9,444 nt of DNA, from assembly GCA_011046015.1 (NCBI GenBank), contig DSBO01000209.1, positions 1 to 9,444 on the forward strand, written 5' to 3'. Numbering within the stretch: the first letter of the stretch is position 1; every line of letters begins with the position of its first letter. Below the pieces are notes generated by a model. The model saw only the letters and a list, made by a program, of their open reading frames with translations. It searched no databases and was not told where the DNA came from. Made by a program: the position numbers and the translations under genes. Below, one piece after another: positions 6,926 through 9,444 of this stretch. This DNA is from Thioalkalivibrio sp. (GTDB lineage: Bacteria; Pseudomonadota; Gammaproteobacteria; SpSt-1174).

Positions 6926-7435
6926 CTAGATACGGCACGCCGCACCCTGTACGACCTTTCGGGCGTTCTGATACAGCGCAATCACCAGCAAAACCACCGC
7001 TGCGGCGAGCAATTCGGTCTGATGGGTGGCGATGAAATACTGTACCTTGATGCCGGCGGCGCCGCTCAAGGCCGGCAACAGCGCGGCAAGGGATCCCATC
7101 AACAGCGGTAACAGGGGCGAGCAACACAGCATGGGGGCGAAGACACCGATGAGTATGCCACCGGCGGCCGTGGACTTGGCGCTGCGATGCCCGTGACGGA
7201 TCAGGTAGAGCATCAGCGGCGCCAGCAGTGCGACCAGGGCCGCCATCACCAGCGCGAAGGCCGTCAGCTTCGCATCGAGGAAGGTCAGTGCCTTGAGGCT
7301 GATGAGTCCCCCCACGTACGAGGCCGGCAGGGTGACCAGATACAGCGGCAGGAACAGGGCGAACACCGCCAGGGCAATCCACCGATAACGGCCCTGGACC
7401 CCCACGCGTCGCAGCGCCTCGAGGATGGTGTTCAT
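6926..7435 (-). CDS. Membrane protein with intramembrane Cys-Cys, probable mercury transporter
   Basis: This 169-residue protein has about four transmembrane helices (roughly 19-36, 57-79, 90-120 and 139-156). The third contains PMLCCSPLLPLL with vicinal Cys104 and Cys105. A membrane-embedded Cys pair is the signature of the mercury importers MerT, MerC and MerF, which pass Hg(II) from the periplasm to MerA. The overall sequence does not match classical MerT (three helices, about 116 residues) or MerC, so no symbol is given. A further Cys167 lies three residues from the end. The ATG overlaps the stop of the thioredoxin-like gene as ATGA, with AGGGGG upstream. The frame extends further upstream, but only in the shadow of that gene. 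Location between merA and merD supports a role in mercury uptake; electron transfer to the partner thioredoxin-like protein is an alternative. Confidence 0.75.
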   Translation of the reverse strand: MNTILEALRRVGVQGRYRWIALAVFALFLPLYLVTLPASYVGGLISLKALTFLDAKLTAFALVMAALVALLAPLMLYLIRHGHRSAKSTAAGGILIGVFAPMLCCSPLLPLLMGSLAALLPALSGAAGIKVQYFIATHQTELLAAAVVLLVIALYQNARKVVQGAACRI

Positions 7436-7983
7436 GGGGTACCCCCTTCGGCGCTCTTCGTGCGCGCGAAGTCGAGGATCATGTCCAGGGTCACGGTCGG
7501 CGCCGTACTGACCGCCTGCACCAGACCCCGCTCGTCCACCAGAAAGTAGATATCGGGATATTGCCGTGGGTTGAGTTGTCGTTTCATTTGCGCACTCGCC
7601 TCGCCGAAGCGCCAGTTGGAAGTGTCGAGCAATGCAGGGGCGAACCGGCGCGCAAAGCCGTGCGCATCCGGTCCCGGGGCACCGTCGTTGTCGTGGTTGC
7701 GTACCAGGAGGACCTGGAATCCGTGCCTGCTCAGTTCGTTCCGTGCATGTTCCATGACACGAAGGCTGGCGATGCAGGTATGGCACCAGGTCGATACCAG
7801 CCACAACATGTAGCGCCGGTCCTTGAGCTCAGTCAGGCTGTGCGTCTGCCCGTCGCGGGTAAAGGTCGCGTCCGGCATCGGATAGGGCAGCGCCCGGTCG
7901 GCGAGATCGAGCATGCCGGCCGCGACCGGTGCGGCCACGGCCATCAAGAGTGCGAGCGCCAGCCTCCACGTGTGCACCGGCAT
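7432..7983 (-). CDS. Secreted thioredoxin-fold (TlpA/redoxin-like) protein
   Basis: The 183-residue protein has an N-terminal signal peptide (hydrophobic 8-22, probable cleavage after AAG near 23), so it acts in the periplasm or is membrane-tethered. The mature part is a thioredoxin-like domain. The segment YMLWLVSTWCHTC (58-70) puts the redox pair Cys67 and Cys70 at the end of the first core strand, and YPDIYFLVDERGLV (142-155) carries the conserved cis-Pro/strand region of the TlpA/redoxin family. In classical mer operons MerP, a small CxxC protein, picks up Hg(II) in the periplasm. Here this protein occupies that kind of slot, directly after merA (15-base gap) and coupled to a Cys-Cys membrane protein. 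It may shuttle thiols or Hg(II), or keep the transporter cysteines reduced. The family is clear; the mercury role is inferred from position. Confidence 0.82.
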   Translation of the reverse strand: MPVHTWRLALALLMAVAAPVAAGMLDLADRALPYPMPDATFTRDGQTHSLTELKDRRYMLWLVSTWCHTCIASLRVMEHARNELSRHGFQVLLVRNHDNDGAPGPDAHGFARRFAPALLDTSNWRFGEASAQMKRQLNPRQYPDIYFLVDERGLVQAVSTAPTVTLDMILDFARTKSAEGGTP

Positions 7984-7998
7984 CGACAGGGCCCCCCG

Positions 7999-9444
7999 TC
8001 ACCCCGCGCAGCAGGACAACTGCTTGACGTCCTTGGTGAAGGTCTGGGCGCAGAGCTTGAGCCCTTCCACCATGGTGAGGTAGGGGAACAGCTGGCCGGC
8101 CAGATCCTGGATGGTCATGCGGTTGCGGATGGCCAGCGCCGCCGTCTGGATGATCTCGCCGCCTTCGTGCGCCAGCACCTGGCAACCTAGGATGCGGCCC
8201 GAGGCCTTGTCGGCCACCAGCTTGATGAAGCCGCGGGTATCCAGATTGGCCAGCGCGCGGGGCACATTCTCCAGATCGAGCCGGCGGCTGTCGGCCTCGA
8301 TGCCTTGCGCGGTTGCCTGCGCCTCGGTCAGGCCCACCGTGGCGACCTGCGGGTCGGTGAAGACCACCGCCGGCATGGCGGACAGATCGAGGGCGACCGC
8401 CTCGCCGGTCATGTTGCGCGCCGCCCGCGTGCCGGCCGCCGCCGCGACATAGACGAACTGCGGCTGGTCGGTGCAGTCGCCGGCGGCATAAATGTTGTCG
8501 ATGTTGGTGCGCATCCGCTCGTCGACGACGATGTTGCCGGCCCGGGTGGTCGCAACGCCGGCGTTTTCCAGCGCCAGGGTGTCTGCATTGGAGCGTCGGC
8601 CGGTGGCGACCAGCAGTTGGTCGCCGCGGATCTCGCCCGCGGTGGTGCGCACCACGAAGTCGTTGCCGTCATGGCGCACGCGCTCGGGCACGGTGTGCAG
8701 CTCGATCCGCATGCCTTCGCCTTCCAACGCCGTTTTCAGCCCCGCGCCGAGGTCGGGGTCTTCCTTCGACAACAGGGTGCTGCGCGCCAGCAGGGTGACC
8801 TGCGCGCCCAGGCGGCGGAAGGCCTGGGCCAGCTCCAGCGCGACCACGGAGCCGCCCAGCACGATGAGGTGCTCCGGGACGGCCTCGGCCACCAGCGCCT
8901 CGGTCGAGGTCCAGTAGGGCGTCTCGGCCAGGCCGTCGATGGCGGGGATCGCCGGGCGCGCGCCGACCGCCAGCAGGATGCGATCGGGCCGCAGTGTCTG
9001 CTCGGTGCCATCGGTCTTGCGTACGATCAGGGTGGCGGCATCCTGAAACCGCGCCATGCCGCGCAGCAGCTCGATCGCCGGGTTGGTTTCCAGGATGCTT
9101 TCGTACTTGGCGATCCGCAATTGCTCGACCAGCTGCTGTTGCTGGCGCACCATGGCGCCGCGGTCGATGACCGGCAGGTTGCGGGGGATGCCGTCGAAGG
9201 CGTGGTGGGCCTGGAGCTCGGCGATCTGGGCGCCGCGGATCATCACCTTGGACGGCACGCAGCCGACGTTGACGCAGGTGCCGCCGATCAGCGCACCGCC
9301 CTCGATGAGGGTGACCCGCGCGCCCTGTTCCACCGCCTTGATGGCGGCCGCGAAGGCGCCGGAGCCGGTGCCGACGATGGCGATGTGCAGCGCGCCGCCG
9401 TCGCCCTGGCGGTGCGCGGCATCCGTATCGTCGATCAGCGTGGC
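7999..9444 (-). CDS. merA: Mercuric reductase, 5'-truncated by the window edge
   Basis: MerA is the cytoplasmic FAD-dependent enzyme that reduces Hg(II) to volatile Hg(0) with NADPH. The visible 481 residues are open to the right edge, so the gene starts outside; a GTG at 9333 lies mid-domain and is not the start. The fragment begins in the linker ahead of the core (HIAIVGTGSGAFAAAIKA, FAD-binding). The redox-active GTCVNVGCVPSK follows (Cys57 and Cys62 of the fragment). Next come ETPYWTSTEAL with the conserved Tyr, the NADPH domain LIVLGGSVVALELAQ, the FAD motif IYAAGDCTDQPQ, LFPYLTMVEGLK with the second conserved Tyr, and the C-terminal Hg-handover pair in LSCCAG. All the catalytic cysteines that can be seen are present. 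Whether an N-terminal heavy-metal-associated domain exists cannot be seen. This segment is the most GC-rich part (45 of 60 at 8401-8460). Identity is very secure. Confidence 0.98.
   Translation of the reverse strand, partial: ATLIDDTDAAHRQGDGGALHIAIVGTGSGAFAAAIKAVEQGARVTLIEGGALIGGTCVNVGCVPSKVMIRGAQIAELQAHHAFDGIPRNLPVIDRGAMVRQQQQLVEQLRIAKYESILETNPAIELLRGMARFQDAATLIVRKTDGTEQTLRPDRILLAVGARPAIPAIDGLAETPYWTSTEALVAEAVPEHLIVLGGSVVALELAQAFRRLGAQVTLLARSTLLSKEDPDLGAGLKTALEGEGMRIELHTVPERVRHDGNDFVVRTTAGEIRGDQLLVATGRRSNADTLALENAGVATTRAGNIVVDERMRTNIDNIYAAGDCTDQPQFVYVAAAAGTRAARNMTGEAVALDLSAMPAVVFTDPQVATVGLTEAQATAQGIEADSRRLDLENVPRALANLDTRGFIKLVADKASGRILGCQVLAHEGGEIIQTAALAIRNRMTIQDLAGQLFPYLTMVEGLKLCAQTFTKDVKQLSCCAG

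Noticed and set aside
7436..7804. Upstream extension of the membrane-protein frame to 292 residues
   Set aside because: The extension lies over the thioredoxin-like gene in another frame. The ATG at 7435 overlaps that gene's stop and starts a sensible membrane protein.
7561..8190. Plus-strand frame of 209 codons opposite merA and the thioredoxin-like gene
   Set aside because: Antisense shadow with no motif, no ribosome binding site worth noting, and both minus-strand genes well supported.
1..9444. tRNA, rRNA, CRISPR array, insertion sequence or transposon ends
   Set aside because: I saw no direct repeat arrays, no transposase or integrase frame, no terminal inverted repeats and no RNA-gene-like sequence, despite mer operons often riding on transposons.

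Overview
The window is one block of tightly packed genes, all on the minus strand and transcribed from the right edge to the left. It looks like a GC-rich proteobacterial accessory region. The right part is a mercury-resistance (mer) operon with merD, a regulator known mainly from proteobacterial Tn21/Tn501-type operons. The left part is central carbohydrate metabolism: a cytoplasmic GH15 glucoamylase, glucose-6-phosphate dehydrogenase and 6-phosphogluconate dehydrogenase. I cannot name the species from this sequence.

In order of transcription: merA (mercuric reductase, 5' end beyond the right edge, down to 7999); a secreted thioredoxin-fold protein with a WCHTC motif (7983-7432); a four-helix membrane protein with a Cys-Cys-Ser-Pro motif (7435-6926); merD (6907-6530); a small gene whose reading frame appears broken (6533-6346); a small secreted protein of unknown function (6346-6002); a divergent organomercurial lyase, merB-like (5996-5295); a GH15 glucan glucosidase (5302-3200); zwf (3203-1698); a short EF-hand reading frame (1702-1580); and gnd (1583-162). 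The last 161 bases hold no convincing gene.

The junctions are striking. From the thioredoxin-like gene to gnd nearly every stop codon overlaps the next start (ATGA, GTGA, TGATG, ATGAGTGA), or the gap is under 20 bases. No terminator or promoter gap separates the mercury genes from the sugar genes, so they probably form one polycistronic unit. MerA uses NADPH to reduce Hg(II), and zwf and gnd encode the two NADPH-producing steps of the oxidative pentose phosphate pathway. The glucoamylase has no signal peptide and could release glucose from internal glycogen. A plausible reading is a mercury-detoxification operon that carries its own reductant supply. This is inference from gene order and known biochemistry. 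A glucokinase and a 6-phosphogluconolactonase would also be needed and are not in the window.

Other items worth attention: a canonical EF-hand loop hidden in the apparent gap between zwf and gnd; a one-residue-short nucleotide-binding loop in Zwf; a cysteine-rich MerB relative; a non-classical transport/thiol pair downstream of merA; and a marked fall in G+C from merA to gnd, which suggests the block was assembled from different sources.
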